Translations under genes and position numbers: made by a program | Source of the DNA: Streptomyces sp. HmicA12 | GTDB lineage: Bacteria > Actinomycetota > Actinomycetes > Streptomycetales > Streptomycetaceae | Length of the DNA stretch: 64,000 nucleotides | Assembly: GCF_000373565.1 (NCBI RefSeq) | Contig: NZ_KB891831.1 | Location: 63,330 to 127,329 of the forward strand | Reading direction: 5' to 3' | The notes under the pieces: generated by a model | What the model saw: the letters and a program-made list of their open reading frames with translations, nothing else | Told to the model about the DNA's origin: nothing | The model's database searches: none | Shown: piece by piece, positions 15,900 to 25,270 of the stretch | Layout of the letters: every line of letters starts with the position of its first letter | How positions within the stretch are numbered: the first letter of the stretch is position 1

Positions 15900-17210
15900 T
15901 CACCAGTCGTGCAGGGACCCGTCCAGCTGGAGACGGTTCACGGGCAGGTAGGCGGCGGCATAGGGGTGCGCCCGGGCCACGTCGTCGTCGTAGTCGACGC
16001 CGAGGCCGGGCTCGTCACCGGGGGCGAGCAGGCCGTCCTCGAAGCGATAGGTGGGCCGGAAGACCTCGTCGGTGGCGCGGGAGTGCTTCATGTACTCCTG
16101 GATCCCGAAGTTGGGGATGGCCACGCCGAGGTGCAGCGCGGCCGCGAGGCCGACCGGGGAGATGTCCGTGGGGCCGTGCACCCCCGACTTGATCTGGTAG
16201 ACGGCCGCGTAGTCGAGGATGCGTCGCAGCGCGGTGATGCCGCCCGCGTGGGTGACGGGGGAGCGGACGTAGTCGATGAGCTGTTCCTCGAAGAGTTCGC
16301 GGTAGTCCCAGATGGTGTTGAAGACCTCGCCGATCGCCAGCGGTGTCGTCGTGTGCTCGCGGACGCGGCGGAGCATCGCGGTGTTCTCCGCCGGTGTGAC
16401 GTCCTCCAGCCAGAACAGGTCGTACGGCTCCAGGTCCTTGCCCAGGCGGGCCGCCTGGATGGGCGTCAGGCGGTGGTGCGCGTCGTGCAGGAGGGGCAGT
16501 TCGGGGCCGAACTCGGCGCGTACGGCCTCGAACACCTTCGGGGCGTGCCGCAGGTAGGCACGGGTGTCCCACGCCTCCTCCACCGGCAGGTCGGTGCGGC
16601 GGGCGGGTTCGTGGTCGTAGCGCGAGGTGGCCCCGCGGCCGCCCGCGGCGGCGTTCGCGCTGGAGGCGACGCCGTAGACGGAGCCGAGTCCGGGGATGCC
16701 GCTCTGGACGCGGATGGCGCGGTAGCCCTGGTCGAGGTGGTCGCGTATCGAGTCGAACAGTTCCTCGAGATCGGCGCCGCTGGCGTGCCCGTAGGCGAGG
16801 CATCCGCGCCGGCTGCGGCCGCCGAGCAGCTGGTACAGGGGCATGCCCGCCAGCTTGGCCTTGATGTCCCACAGCGCTGTGTCGACCGCCGCGATCGCCG
16901 CCATGGTGATGGGCCCGCGACGCCAGTACGCGCCCCGGTACAGGTACTGCCAGGTGTCCTCGACGGCATGGGCGTCGCGCCCGATCAGCAGAGGTGCCAC
17001 GTGGTCGCTCAGGTAGGAGGCGACGGCGAGTTCGCGGCCGTTGACGGTCGCGTCGCCGAGTCCGACGACTCCGTCCTCGGTCAGCAGTCGCAGCGTCACG
17101 AAGTTGCGGCCGGGTGAGGCGACGAGCACCTCGGCCGAGACGATGCGGGTGGCGTCGTCCGGTGCGACGCCGGGGGCGGGGGTGCTCTGGGCGGTCCGTG
17201 CGGTGGACAC
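15900..17210 (-). CDS. D-mannonate dehydratase-like enolase superfamily enzyme (ManD family)
   Basis: The 436-residue protein belongs to the enolase superfamily. The N-terminal capping domain includes GLGDATVNGRELAVASYL and the barrel carries metal ligands in LLHDAHHR, WLEDVTPAEN and IGEVFN. Further residues are RSPVTHAGGI, SGVHGPTDISP and NFGIQEYM, together the ManD/RspA signature. ManD dehydrates D-mannonate to 2-keto-3-deoxygluconate. Many family members have low or no activity on it, so the substrate is uncertain. The GTG start has GGAG 8 nt upstream. No other hexuronate genes adjoin it, so it is either an orphan catabolic gene or a member with another role. Confidence 0.85.
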   Translation of the reverse strand: MSTARTAQSTPAPGVAPDDATRIVSAEVLVASPGRNFVTLRLLTEDGVVGLGDATVNGRELAVASYLSDHVAPLLIGRDAHAVEDTWQYLYRGAYWRRGPITMAAIAAVDTALWDIKAKLAGMPLYQLLGGRSRRGCLAYGHASGADLEELFDSIRDHLDQGYRAIRVQSGIPGLGSVYGVASSANAAAGGRGATSRYDHEPARRTDLPVEEAWDTRAYLRHAPKVFEAVRAEFGPELPLLHDAHHRLTPIQAARLGKDLEPYDLFWLEDVTPAENTAMLRRVREHTTTPLAIGEVFNTIWDYRELFEEQLIDYVRSPVTHAGGITALRRILDYAAVYQIKSGVHGPTDISPVGLAAALHLGVAIPNFGIQEYMKHSRATDEVFRPTYRFEDGLLAPGDEPGLGVDYDDDVARAHPYAAAYLPVNRLQLDGSLHDW

Positions 17211-17349
17211 GTGGACATCTCCATGGATCGGGGCCGTGGCGGAGGAACGGGCCGCGCGTCCGACGGATCATCACTGCGTCCAGGTCGCGCGGCGCCCCGT
17301 CACCGTAGATCTTGAAACGGCCGCGGGGTAGCCCGGCCGCCGCACGGCC

Positions 17350-17934
17350 TCAGGCGGTGAACCGGGCCACCACCGCGGACAGTTCCTCCTGGAGCGCGTC
17401 CGGGAGGGGCGCCGTGCCGTGGGTGGAGTCCACCAGCTGGCGGGCCACCTCGTGCAGCTTGGTGTTGGTGTGCTGGGAGACGGTGACGAGGGCGTCCCAG
17501 GCTTTCTCCGGGCTGAGGCCGAACGCCGCCACGAGAACGCCGCGGGCGATGTCGATCACGCCCCGGCTGCGCATGGCCCGCCGCAGCTGCGCGACCTCGA
17601 CGTGCAGGTCGTCCTCCTGCGGGCCGTCCTGCTCGACGGTGCGGGCGGCGGATTCCGTGGGCCAGGGGGCGATGTTCAGCACGATGTTCACGGCGGAACA
17701 GCCGCAGGACTCGACGCCGCCGGGCTCCAGGGCGACGCCGGAGTCGTCGGACCCGGCCAGCGCCGCCTGCAGGGCGTCCCGCAGCCGGTCGTCGCCGTCG
17801 AGATCGAGGTCACCGCGCACGCTGACGACCGTCCGGTCGCCGACGGGGCGGTAGAACAGCGTCAGTCCGGACAGTCGGCGGGCGCCGCGGTCGGCGGGCA
17901 CCGTGCCCTCCCCGGTCCACACGGACTCCGGCAT
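17350..17934 (-). CDS. STAS-ANTAR domain regulator (predicted RNA-binding antiterminator type)
   Basis: The 194-residue protein has a STAS-like N-terminal half (LTLFYRPVGDRTVVSVRGDLDLDGDDRL, about residues 22-50) and a C-terminal ANTAR domain (about 115-170). The latter reads VAQLRRAMRSRGVIDIARGVL, AFGLSPEKAWDALVTVSQHTN and KLHEVARQLV. ANTAR domains bind tandem hairpins in mRNA leaders to prevent termination. The ATG at 17934 has a GGGGGAG ribosome-binding site 6 nt away, excluding a 13-residue extension. It is divergent from the HTH gene over 135 nt. Its RNA targets are not evident in this window. Confidence 0.88.
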   Translation of the reverse strand: MPESVWTGEGTVPADRGARRLSGLTLFYRPVGDRTVVSVRGDLDLDGDDRLRDALQAALAGSDDSGVALEPGGVESCGCSAVNIVLNIAPWPTESAARTVEQDGPQEDDLHVEVAQLRRAMRSRGVIDIARGVLVAAFGLSPEKAWDALVTVSQHTNTKLHEVARQLVDSTHGTAPLPDALQEELSAVVARFTA

Positions 17935-18057
17935 GGTCGACTCCCCCTGTCTCTCAGGCGGTTGCTCCTCCACGCCCTAGAGTCACCTCGCCGCCGACAC
18001 ACGTCAAGCGATACCGGAAGTGAGGTTCAGGTATTCCAGAACGTGAACCGTCGGGCC

Positions 18058-18063
18058 TACGAT
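18058..18063 (+). promoter_or_regulatory. Possible -10 element of a leaderless HTH gene
   Basis: TACGAT lies 6 nt before the ATG at 18070 and no Shine-Dalgarno is present, consistent with a leaderless message. An inverted repeat GGTTCA (18024-18029) / TGAACC (18044-18049) just upstream may be an operator. Confidence 0.35.
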
Positions 18064-18069
18064 TCGGTC

Positions 18070-18453
18070 ATGGGTGTCATGGGTGGAGTACCAGAACCGC
18101 ACACAGGATGGACGTTTCTCACCAACCACGCGCGCGTGCTCGCCGCCATCGCCGACGACCAGACCGCACGGATCCGGGACATCGCCGCGCACTGCCGGCT
18201 CACCGAGCGGGCCGTGCAGAAGATCATCTCCGACCTGGAGGAGAGCGGCTTCCTCTCCCACACGCGTGAGGGACGGGGCAACACGTACCGCATCGAGCCG
18301 GGCAAGATACTGCGCCATCCGGCCGAGGCCGAGGCCGGGCTGACCGTCGCGTCACTGCTCGGCCTGCTCGCGCAGGACGAGGCGCACCGCACCGACGGAC
18401 TGCGCGACGACGGCGTCCGCACCGCGCGGGGGCACGGTGCGGACGCGGATTGA
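18070..18453 (+). CDS. Winged helix-turn-helix transcriptional regulator
   Basis: The 127-residue protein has a MarR/IclR-like winged helix spanning about residues 15-75: TNHARVLAAIADDQTARIRDI, AAHCRLTERAVQKIISDLEESGFLSH and TREGRGNTYRIE. The C-terminus is acidic and variable with no ligand-binding domain recognised. The first ATG is used; a second in-frame ATG is 9 nt downstream. It is divergent from the STAS-ANTAR gene and convergent with catalase. Targets are unknown; autoregulation through the upstream inverted repeat is possible. Confidence 0.8.
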   Translation: MGVMGGVPEPHTGWTFLTNHARVLAAIADDQTARIRDIAAHCRLTERAVQKIISDLEESGFLSHTREGRGNTYRIEPGKILRHPAEAEAGLTVASLLGLLAQDEAHRTDGLRDDGVRTARGHGADAD

Positions 18454-18484
18454 GCTGTGGCCGGCCGTACGACGACCGGCCTGA

Positions 18485-19951
18485 TCAGGCCTGGTGCTGC
18501 TGGGCGCGCACTCCCTGCTCGATGCGCTCGCCGATCGACTTGTCGATGTTCGACCAGTACGTGAACGCCCTGGCGAGGACCGGCTCGCTCACCCTGTTCA
18601 GGAGATGGCCGACGACGTTGTCCACGAGACGGTCGCGGGCGGCGTCGTCGAGGACCTCGCGCACCATGGTGCCCGCCTGCCCCCAGTCGTCGTCCTCGGC
18701 GTGGTCGACGTAGGCGGAGCGGGTGATCTCCCCGTCCGCGGACCAACTGGGCGGAGTGCCGTAGCGGCTCGTGTCGGCCGCCGGGCCACCCTTCGAGTTC
18801 GGCGCGTACACCGGGTCCTCGGTCTTGCGGTAGGCCATGGCCCCGTCTTTGGAGTACGTGTGCACGGGCGCGACGGGAGCGTTGACCGGCAGCTGCTGGT
18901 AGTTGCCGCCGATCCGGTGCCGGTGCGCGTCGGCGTACGAGAACAGCCGGCCGAGCAGCATCCGGTCGGGGCTCGGGCCGATGCCCGGGACCAGGTTGTT
19001 CGGCTGGAACGCCGCCTGCTCGATCTCCGCGTGGTTGTCCGTGGGGTTGCGGTCCAGGGTCATCCTGCCGACCTCGACCAGCGGGTAGTCGGCGTGCGGC
19101 CACACCTTGGTCAGGTCGAACGGGTTGAAGCGGTACGTGGCGGCGTCGTCGTACGGCATGACCTGCACGTACAGCGTCCAGCTGGGACAATCCCCGTCGC
19201 GGATGTGCTCGAAGAGGTCCCGGGTGTGGAAGTCGGTGTCGACCGCGCACATCTGGTCGGCCTCGTCCTGGGTGAAGCACTCGACGCCCTGGTCCGTCTT
19301 GAAGTGGTACTTCACCCAGAACCGCTCGCCCTGCGCGTTGATCCACATGTACGTGTGCGAGGTGTAGCCGTTCATGTGGCGCCAGGTGCGCGGGATACCC
19401 CGGTCCCCCATCAGCCAGGTGACCTGGTGGGCCGATTCGGGCGAGAGGGTCCAGAAGTCCCACTGCATGTCGTGATCGCGCAGATTGTTGTCCGCCCGGC
19501 GCTTCTGGGACCGGATGAAGTGCTGGAACTTCATCGGGTCCTTGATGAAGAAGACCGGGGTGTTGTTCCCCACCATGTCGTAGTTGCCCTCGGTGGTGTA
19601 GAACTTCACCGCGAATCCGCGCGGGTCACGCCACGTGTCCGGGCTGCCGCGCTCGCCGGCGACGGTCGAGAACCGGGTCACCAGTTCCGTCCGGGTGCCG
19701 GGCTGGAAGAGTGCGGCCTTCGTGTACGCACTGACGTCCGCGGTGACCTCGAAGTGGCCGAACGCGCCGCTGCCCTTGGCGTGCGGCTGCCGCTCGGGGA
19801 TCCGCTCCCGGTTGAACTGCGCCATCTGTTCGATCAGATAGGAGTCCTGCAGGAGGATCGGGCCACCGGCACCGACCGTGAGCGAGTGTTCATCGCTTTC
19901 GACCGGAACGCCGGCATCCGTGGTGGTCGCTTTGCCTGTGACGTCACTCAT
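18485..19951 (-). CDS. Monofunctional haem catalase
   Basis: The 488-residue protein is a small-subunit clade catalase that disproportionates hydrogen peroxide. The catalytic H66 is in GAFGHFEVT and the Asn in NYDMVGNNTPVFFIKD. The proximal haem Tyr is in RLFSYADAHRHRIG. The C-terminus (ERIEQGVRAQQHQA) ends without a flavodoxin-like domain. The start MSDVTGKATTT is preferred because an in-frame TTG 45 nt upstream lacks support. No catR/furA gene is adjacent, unlike the classical Streptomyces katA locus, so its regulator must act from elsewhere. The 285-nt upstream gap contains no gene. Confidence 0.95.
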   Translation of the reverse strand: MSDVTGKATTTDAGVPVESDEHSLTVGAGGPILLQDSYLIEQMAQFNRERIPERQPHAKGSGAFGHFEVTADVSAYTKAALFQPGTRTELVTRFSTVAGERGSPDTWRDPRGFAVKFYTTEGNYDMVGNNTPVFFIKDPMKFQHFIRSQKRRADNNLRDHDMQWDFWTLSPESAHQVTWLMGDRGIPRTWRHMNGYTSHTYMWINAQGERFWVKYHFKTDQGVECFTQDEADQMCAVDTDFHTRDLFEHIRDGDCPSWTLYVQVMPYDDAATYRFNPFDLTKVWPHADYPLVEVGRMTLDRNPTDNHAEIEQAAFQPNNLVPGIGPSPDRMLLGRLFSYADAHRHRIGGNYQQLPVNAPVAPVHTYSKDGAMAYRKTEDPVYAPNSKGGPAADTSRYGTPPSWSADGEITRSAYVDHAEDDDWGQAGTMVREVLDDAARDRLVDNVVGHLLNRVSEPVLARAFTYWSNIDKSIGERIEQGVRAQQHQA

Positions 19952-20187
19952 GGAACACGCGCGCCTTTCGATGGGTGATGTTCTCCGCGCCGACAAGGCC
20001 CGGCCGTGCGGGAGCCCGCACGCAGGTCCGCACGGGCGCGTCCCCCGGCCGTACCTCCGTCCATCCTGCGACTCCTTCCGCTACCCGGCCATTTTTCGGA
20101 CCGTGGAGGCCCTGTCCGGCGGCTCCCTGCCGGATAACCGAGCGCCAGGCCTCTAAACGGACGGAATCCGCTGGAATCGTCGGCGGC

Positions 20188-20218
20188 GGCGTTCCCGCCT
20201 GTGAGCGGCGGGAACGCC
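20188..20218 (-). terminator. Terminator of the GH38 operon
   Basis: A perfect 12-bp stem (GGCGTTCCCGCC / GGCGGGAACGCC) with 7-nt loop lies 19 nt beyond the stop codon of the alpha-mannosidase gene. Confidence 0.7.
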
Positions 20219-20236
20219 CCCGGACGACGACCGCGC

Positions 20237-22993
20237 CTACCGGGTGGCGGTCACCCGGAACGTCGCGATCTCCCACGGACGCAGATCCGCCTCGAAGGTG
20301 CCGTCGGTGACGGTGAGCTCGGCGAGCGTGGTGCCGGTGAAGTCCACGCGGCGGGCGGCCGTCATGGCCGGCCGCCGGGCGCGGAGCGTCGTCGGTGCCG
20401 GGGTCTGGGCCACGACCCGGACCTCCAGGTGGCCGTCCCGCTCGCGCACCGAGCTGAGGACGACGCCCTCGCCGTCGATCCGCAGTCCCTCGACGGCTCC
20501 GGGCAGCGCCGTCGCGGAGGGCGCGGTGCCGGGCAGGGTCGCCACCGGGTGGCGGAACCGCTCCGCCGCGTCGAGGACTCCGGCCTCGTGCCACTCCCCC
20601 TCGTACGGGAGGAGCGCGAGGTCGACCGTGCGCAGTCCGCGGCACTGCGCCTCGGGTGTCGGGACCTGCGGGCCGGCCGGCTCGTCGCGGTGGGCGTGCC
20701 GGTTCCGGGAGATCTGTCCGGTGGAGCGAAGCAGGGTGAGCGCCAACTCGCGCCCCTCGTCGACCAGTTCGTACTCGGTGGCGTGGTCGAGGAGCGCGGC
20801 GACGCCTCCGGCCGCGACGAACGCGGAGGCCGGGAACGTGGGCAGCGCCTCCTCGCCGAAGCCCGCCTCGGCGGTCAGTCCGCGCTCGACGACGGCGAAC
20901 TGGCCCTCCCCGTACGAGGTGGACGCCTGGCGCGGCAGCGGTACGTGCAGCCGGACGCGGTGATCGTCGCTGCGGTTGTCGAAGGCCACCTTCAGGCGGA
21001 CGAACGGCTCCCCGGCGCGCAGTTCCACGCGCGTGGTGACGGTCGTCGGCTCGGTGTCCTCGGTGCGACCGTCCGCCCCGAAGTCACCGGCGGTCGGCCA
21101 CGCGTAGGCGCGGACGATCTCGTACGCGGACAGCAGCGGCCCGTCGACGATGCGGCGCACGGTGACGGTCGACGGGGTGTCGACCACGTGGTCCTGGGCG
21201 GGCGGCGCGTAGTTGTACGTGTCGCCGAGGTCGCCGCCGTCGACGATCCTGGCCGCGCCGGACAGTGTCGTGCCGTGCTCGCCGGTGAGGGCGAAGGTGC
21301 CGTCATCGGCGAGGGAGACGGTGAGCAGGCCGTTGCCGAGGGTGTTGTCCCCGGCGGTGACGGTGCGCTCGGGCAGCGGCGCGCCGCCCGGCTCCGGGCG
21401 GACGGCGGTGTGGCCGAGGGCGGGGGTGTCGACGAGGGCGGCCACCGTGCGGCGCGGTTCGGCCTCGATCACGACGCGCCAGTCACCGCCCGGCCCGGCT
21501 CCGGCGAGGGCCGCCTTCACCTCCGCGACGTCGAAGGCGAGTTCGGAGCGGCGTGCGACGGTGAAGCGCAGCTCGCGCGCCTCGGCGTCGACGGTCCAGG
21601 CGGTGATCTCCTGTCCGTAGAGCTCGATGCCGTGGACGCGTGCGAGGACGGTGGGCAGCCTCTCGTACGGGAAGGTGTCGTCGGCCAGCAGCGTCGGGGA
21701 TGCGGTGAGTTCCTGGGCGGGGTACGTGCGCCCTTCGGAGTCGGTGACGTGGACCGGGCCGGTGCCGGGGACGTCGAGCTCGACCAGTGCGGTGCGGGGC
21801 CGTGGCGTCGGGTTGAGCAGGACGTGGCCGGTGTGCGGGACGCGCGCGGCGAGGCCACGGCCGGTCATGTCCCTTACGGCGAGGCCCAGTTGCTCGGCCT
21901 CGGCGATGCGGGCGGCGACCTGTTGCGCGGTCTCGTCGCAGCCGCAGCCGGTGACCGAGTCGTGGCAGGAGACCTCGATGAGGCGGTGCCAGGCCATGGC
22001 GAGGAAGCGGGCGGCGTCGCCTTCGTAGAACAGGGCGGACAACGGCTCGGCGTAGCGTTCGACGGCGCGTTCGGCGCGGGCCATGGCCTGCTTGACGGGG
22101 GCGCGCACGGAGAAGACGCCGGGCAGGATGTTGGCGCGGGCGTGACTGCGCAGTTCACCGGTGACGGTGCGCAGGCCCTCCGTGGTGACGGGCTGCGTGG
22201 CGAAGTACTCGGCGAGGGTGGCGAGGCGCAGCCGCATCCCTCCCTCGCCCTGCGCCTCGTTGTGGGCCTGGAGCAGGTCGGCGAGGTCCGCGGCGGGAGC
22301 GGTGTGGTCGGAGCCGTACATCGCGAGCATCGGTGAGCCGTCGGGGCGCCACGGTCGCAGCTTCGCGGCGATGGCGGTGGCCCGCTCGGCGACCCGCGCC
22401 GGGTCGTCGAAGAGTCCGGCGGCCGAACCGTATCCTCCGGCGGCCAGGTACTCGGTGCGTACGGCGGTGCCGTCCGGGGACTGCCAGGCGAAGGCGTGGG
22501 AGTCGACGGCGGCGGGCACTCCGCGCCACACGCAGGCGTGCTCGATGCCGAACTGCCGCAGGATCTGCGGGACTTGGGCGGCGTGACCGAACATGTCGGG
22601 CAGGTAGCCGACTTCCATGGCCTCGCCGAGAGCGCGGCTGCGGGCGAGGCCGAGTTCGAGGTTGCGGACGATGTTCTCGCCGGAGCACAGGAACTCGTCG
22701 AGGAGGATCTGCCAGGGGCCGACGGCGAGGCGGCCCTGCTTCACCAGGGCGGTGAGGCGCTCGCGCTGCTCGGGCCTGACCTCCAGGTAGTCGTCGACGG
22801 CGACGGCCTGGCCGTCGAGCGTGAAGCGCTGGCGCGGGTCGTCCTCCATGCGCTGCAGGACCTCGTCGAGGAGGCCGATCAGTTGCAGGCGGAACTGCTG
22901 GAAGGGCAGGTACCACTCGCGGTCCCAGTGGGTGTGCGGGACGACGATCAGTTCCTGCGGCCGGCCGTTGTTCTCGGGAATGACGGTGCTCAT
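20237..22993 (-). CDS. GH38 alpha-mannosidase
   Basis: The 918-residue enzyme starts with the GH38 zinc-site motif VVPHTHWDREWYLPFQQFR (HTHWD at residues 20-24). It carries nucleophile D133 in GYLPDMFGHAAQVPQ, the helix-bundle segment HRLIEVSCHDSVTG, and long C-terminal beta domains. GH38 enzymes remove alpha-mannosyl residues by a retaining mechanism with zinc. There is no signal peptide, so it acts in the cytoplasm on imported substrate. The start overlaps the Gfo/Idh gene by 4 nt (ATGA), and it is the last gene of the unit before a terminator. Context suggests it trims an alpha-mannoside brought in by the ABC importer encoded at 26.6-31 kb. Confidence 0.92.
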   Translation of the reverse strand: MSTVIPENNGRPQELIVVPHTHWDREWYLPFQQFRLQLIGLLDEVLQRMEDDPRQRFTLDGQAVAVDDYLEVRPEQRERLTALVKQGRLAVGPWQILLDEFLCSGENIVRNLELGLARSRALGEAMEVGYLPDMFGHAAQVPQILRQFGIEHACVWRGVPAAVDSHAFAWQSPDGTAVRTEYLAAGGYGSAAGLFDDPARVAERATAIAAKLRPWRPDGSPMLAMYGSDHTAPAADLADLLQAHNEAQGEGGMRLRLATLAEYFATQPVTTEGLRTVTGELRSHARANILPGVFSVRAPVKQAMARAERAVERYAEPLSALFYEGDAARFLAMAWHRLIEVSCHDSVTGCGCDETAQQVAARIAEAEQLGLAVRDMTGRGLAARVPHTGHVLLNPTPRPRTALVELDVPGTGPVHVTDSEGRTYPAQELTASPTLLADDTFPYERLPTVLARVHGIELYGQEITAWTVDAEARELRFTVARRSELAFDVAEVKAALAGAGPGGDWRVVIEAEPRRTVAALVDTPALGHTAVRPEPGGAPLPERTVTAGDNTLGNGLLTVSLADDGTFALTGEHGTTLSGAARIVDGGDLGDTYNYAPPAQDHVVDTPSTVTVRRIVDGPLLSAYEIVRAYAWPTAGDFGADGRTEDTEPTTVTTRVELRAGEPFVRLKVAFDNRSDDHRVRLHVPLPRQASTSYGEGQFAVVERGLTAEAGFGEEALPTFPASAFVAAGGVAALLDHATEYELVDEGRELALTLLRSTGQISRNRHAHRDEPAGPQVPTPEAQCRGLRTVDLALLPYEGEWHEAGVLDAAERFRHPVATLPGTAPSATALPGAVEGLRIDGEGVVLSSVRERDGHLEVRVVAQTPAPTTLRARRPAMTAARRVDFTGTTLAELTVTDGTFEADLRPWEIATFRVTATR

Positions 22994-24147
22994 GCGGTTT
23001 TGGCCTCTCCTGCGCAGGGGAGCTGGTGCTGGGTGGCGAAGCGGGCGGCGGCACGTTGGGCCGTGGTCAGGTCGTCGAGTGCGCCGGCGACGCCGGTACG
23101 CGGCTGGGTGCCGTTCACGACCATGTCGTAAAAGGCGGCGAGTTCCTGTTCGAACGCCTCGACGGGGCTGGTGAACCGTGCCCTGCGCTCCATCCCGGCG
23201 GCGGCGTCGGTGGCGGTCAGTACGGTCGGAGCGTTCATCAGATAGGGGGCGGGGAAGGCGAGTTCGAGGCTGCCGGTCTCGTGGTGCACGGCGACGGTCT
23301 CGCGGTAGGCGGCGTGCTCGGTCAGGAAGTGCCAGCGGATGGAGTACCGCGCGCCGTGTGCGAGTCGGCCGGTCAGTTCGACGGAGCCGGGGTTGGCGTC
23401 CTTCGGCCACATGGCGACCAGGTCGACGCTCTCGGGTGCGCCGTCGACGAGGCGCAGGAGGGACAGGTCGTGGCAGATCGAGCCGAGGACGATGTGGTAC
23501 AGCGAGCGCAGTCGCTCCGGGGCGTCCGTGCCGAGTGCCTCGTCGGTGCGTTCGGTGTCGGCGGCGCGCAGCGCGTCCAGGACCGCCCGGTCGGTGTCCT
23601 GGGCGGGTGCCGGCAGGTGGGCGAAGGCGAGTTGGGCCTCGCTGGTGGGGTGCAGCACGGTCACCTCGACGGAGCGGACGGTCTCGGCGCCGCCCGCCTG
23701 CTGGAGGAGTTCGACGAGCCGGACGGCCGCCGGGTCGTACTGCTTCATGTAGCCGACCATCAGGCGCGGCCCGTTGTCCTGGGCCCGTTCGGCGGCTGCG
23801 ACGCGCTCGACCTCGGCGCGGGTGAAGGCGAGCGGCTTCTCGCAGAAGACGGCGTGTCCGCCGCGCAGGGCGGCCTCGGCGACGTCGCCGTGCGAGCCGC
23901 CGGTCAGCAGGAGTACGGCGTCGAAGCCACCGGCGGCGAGCAGGGCGTCCGTGGTGGTGTGCCGCCGGTCGGCGGGGACGCCGTGGCGGTCACCGAGTTC
24001 GGCGAGCGCGGTGGGTGAGAGGTCGCACAGGGCGGTGATCTCGAACAGGTCCTGGCGCCGCTCGAGAAGCGGCAGGTGAGCGGTGCGGGCAATGGCACCG
24101 AGGCCGGCGACGGCGACCTTCAGCCGGCGGGAGGCGGCAGCACTCAT
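22990..24147 (-). CDS. Gfo/Idh/MocA family NAD(P)-dependent sugar oxidoreductase
   Basis: The 385-residue protein has an N-terminal Rossmann domain (KVAVAGLGAIARTAHLP, residues 9-25) with FCEKPLAFT (about 105) supplying the family's conserved Lys. The C-terminal alpha/beta domain contains HDLSLLRLVDG in place of the usual (H/D)xxH helix. Family members oxidise or epimerise sugars and cyclitols, including myo-inositol. It sits between an isomerase/epimerase-like protein (98 nt upstream) and the alpha-mannosidase (4-nt overlap). Its product could be a keto-sugar handled by the isomerase-fold neighbour; this is inference. Confidence 0.88.
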   Translation of the reverse strand: MSAAASRRLKVAVAGLGAIARTAHLPLLERRQDLFEITALCDLSPTALAELGDRHGVPADRRHTTTDALLAAGGFDAVLLLTGGSHGDVAEAALRGGHAVFCEKPLAFTRAEVERVAAAERAQDNGPRLMVGYMKQYDPAAVRLVELLQQAGGAETVRSVEVTVLHPTSEAQLAFAHLPAPAQDTDRAVLDALRAADTERTDEALGTDAPERLRSLYHIVLGSICHDLSLLRLVDGAPESVDLVAMWPKDANPGSVELTGRLAHGARYSIRWHFLTEHAAYRETVAVHHETGSLELAFPAPYLMNAPTVLTATDAAAGMERRARFTSPVEAFEQELAAFYDMVVNGTQPRTGVAGALDDLTTAQRAAARFATQHQLPCAGEAKTA

Positions 24148-24245
24148 GGGCAGGAATCCTTCTCGGTGTGTCTCTGGTCGGCGTGCGGGGTCGGGGCGGT
24201 GCTCCGGGCCGGGTAGGTCCCCCTGGCCCGGATGTTCGGGCCGCT

Positions 24246-25184
24246 CTACCCGAGTGCGGGCAGGGAGCGCAGGAGTGCGAGGTTGGCCCGCTGGTCGGCT
24301 GTGATGACGGTCAGGTCCTGGCCGGTGGCGAGGGCGTCCTGCTCGACGACGATCCAGCCGGTGTAGGCGATGGCGTCGAGCGCTTCGGCGATGGCACCGA
24401 AGTCGAGATCGCCGCGGCCGAGTGCGGTGAATCCGCCGTCACCGACGGTCCGCCACAGGTCGCCGCCGTCGGCCCGAGCGGCCGCGTGGGCGGCGCGGGA
24501 GGCGTCCTTCAGGTGCACCTGGCGAAGACGCGGCCCCCACGCGCGGATCGCCTCCACCGGATCGCCGCCCGCGAGCCACAGGTGGGCGGTGTCCAGGCAC
24601 AGCGACACGTCGGTGAGGTCGAGCAGGCGGCGGATCTCGTCGGGGGTCTCGACGTCGGTGCCGAGGTGGGGATGGAAGACGGGTTCGAGGCCGCGGGCAC
24701 GCACCCGGTCGGCGGCGCGCTGCACATCGGCGGCGAAGGCGGGCCAGTCGGCGTCGGTGAGTTGCAGCGCGGGGTCGACCGGCAGGCCTGGGGCGGCGAA
24801 CCGCGCGGGGTTGCCCGGGCAGGCGAGCGTGGGTCGGGGTGCGAACCGTTCGTCGTCGACGGAGGCGGCGGTGAAGATGTCGAGGGCGGCGTCGAGGCCC
24901 GGCAGGTCGGCTGCGAAGCCCTCGGGGTCGCCGTAGCGCAGGTCGACCCAGCCGCCGGCCAGTGCCTGCCGGTGCCGAGCGAGCCGACCGACGAGTTCGT
25001 CGCCGGTGCCGAGGTAGCCGAGCGGACCGAGGTCGGTCCCCTCGTACCCGGCCTCGTCGAAAGAGGCGAGCAGCGCGTCGGGGTCGAGCGGGGCCGCGTC
25101 GGGGGCGTAGATGCCGTACGAGACCGGGGCGTTGGCGATGCGTACGGCTGCGCCGGAGCGGGTGTTCGGGTGGCCGGTGGTCAT
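24246..25184 (-). CDS. Sugar phosphate isomerase/epimerase (TIM barrel, IolE-like)
   Basis: The 312-residue protein has an AP endonuclease 2-type TIM barrel. It starts IANAPVSYGIYA and has GYEGTDLGPLGYLG near residue 48, resembling inosose dehydratases. Candidate metal ligands fall in EPVFHPHLGTDVE (His/Glu), SLCLDTAHLWLAGG and QVHLKD. Known relatives include inosose dehydratase IolE, hydroxypyruvate isomerase and xylose isomerase-like enzymes. Paired with a Gfo/Idh oxidoreductase it would suit cyclitol or keto-sugar catabolism. A 237-nt gap with a large compound hairpin separates it from the PHP gene upstream, so it may start a second transcript. Confidence 0.85.
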   Translation of the reverse strand: MTTGHPNTRSGAAVRIANAPVSYGIYAPDAAPLDPDALLASFDEAGYEGTDLGPLGYLGTGDELVGRLARHRQALAGGWVDLRYGDPEGFAADLPGLDAALDIFTAASVDDERFAPRPTLACPGNPARFAAPGLPVDPALQLTDADWPAFAADVQRAADRVRARGLEPVFHPHLGTDVETPDEIRRLLDLTDVSLCLDTAHLWLAGGDPVEAIRAWGPRLRQVHLKDASRAAHAAARADGGDLWRTVGDGGFTALGRGDLDFGAIAEALDAIAYTGWIVVEQDALATGQDLTVITADQRANLALLRSLPALG

Positions 25185-25270
25185 GTGGGCGACGCCTTCC
25201 GCGGGGGGGGTCAGTGGTGAGCGGGGCTGCGGTGCGGGGATTCTCCTGGTCGGGTGCGGGTCTCGTCGTG

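Noticed and set aside
18478..18491. Palindrome GGCCTGATCAGGCC at the catalase stop codon
   Set aside because: No loop for a terminator hairpin and it overlaps coding sequence; probably chance.
20201..22336. 711-codon open frame on the plus strand
   Set aside because: It is the antisense of the GH38 gene and has no recognisable domain; the GH38 motifs lie on the minus strand.
24204..24231. Inverted repeat CCGGGCC / GGCCCGG with 14-nt loop between isomerase and oxidoreductase genes
   Set aside because: Only 7 bp with a large loop in GC-rich DNA; too weak to call a terminator or attenuator.
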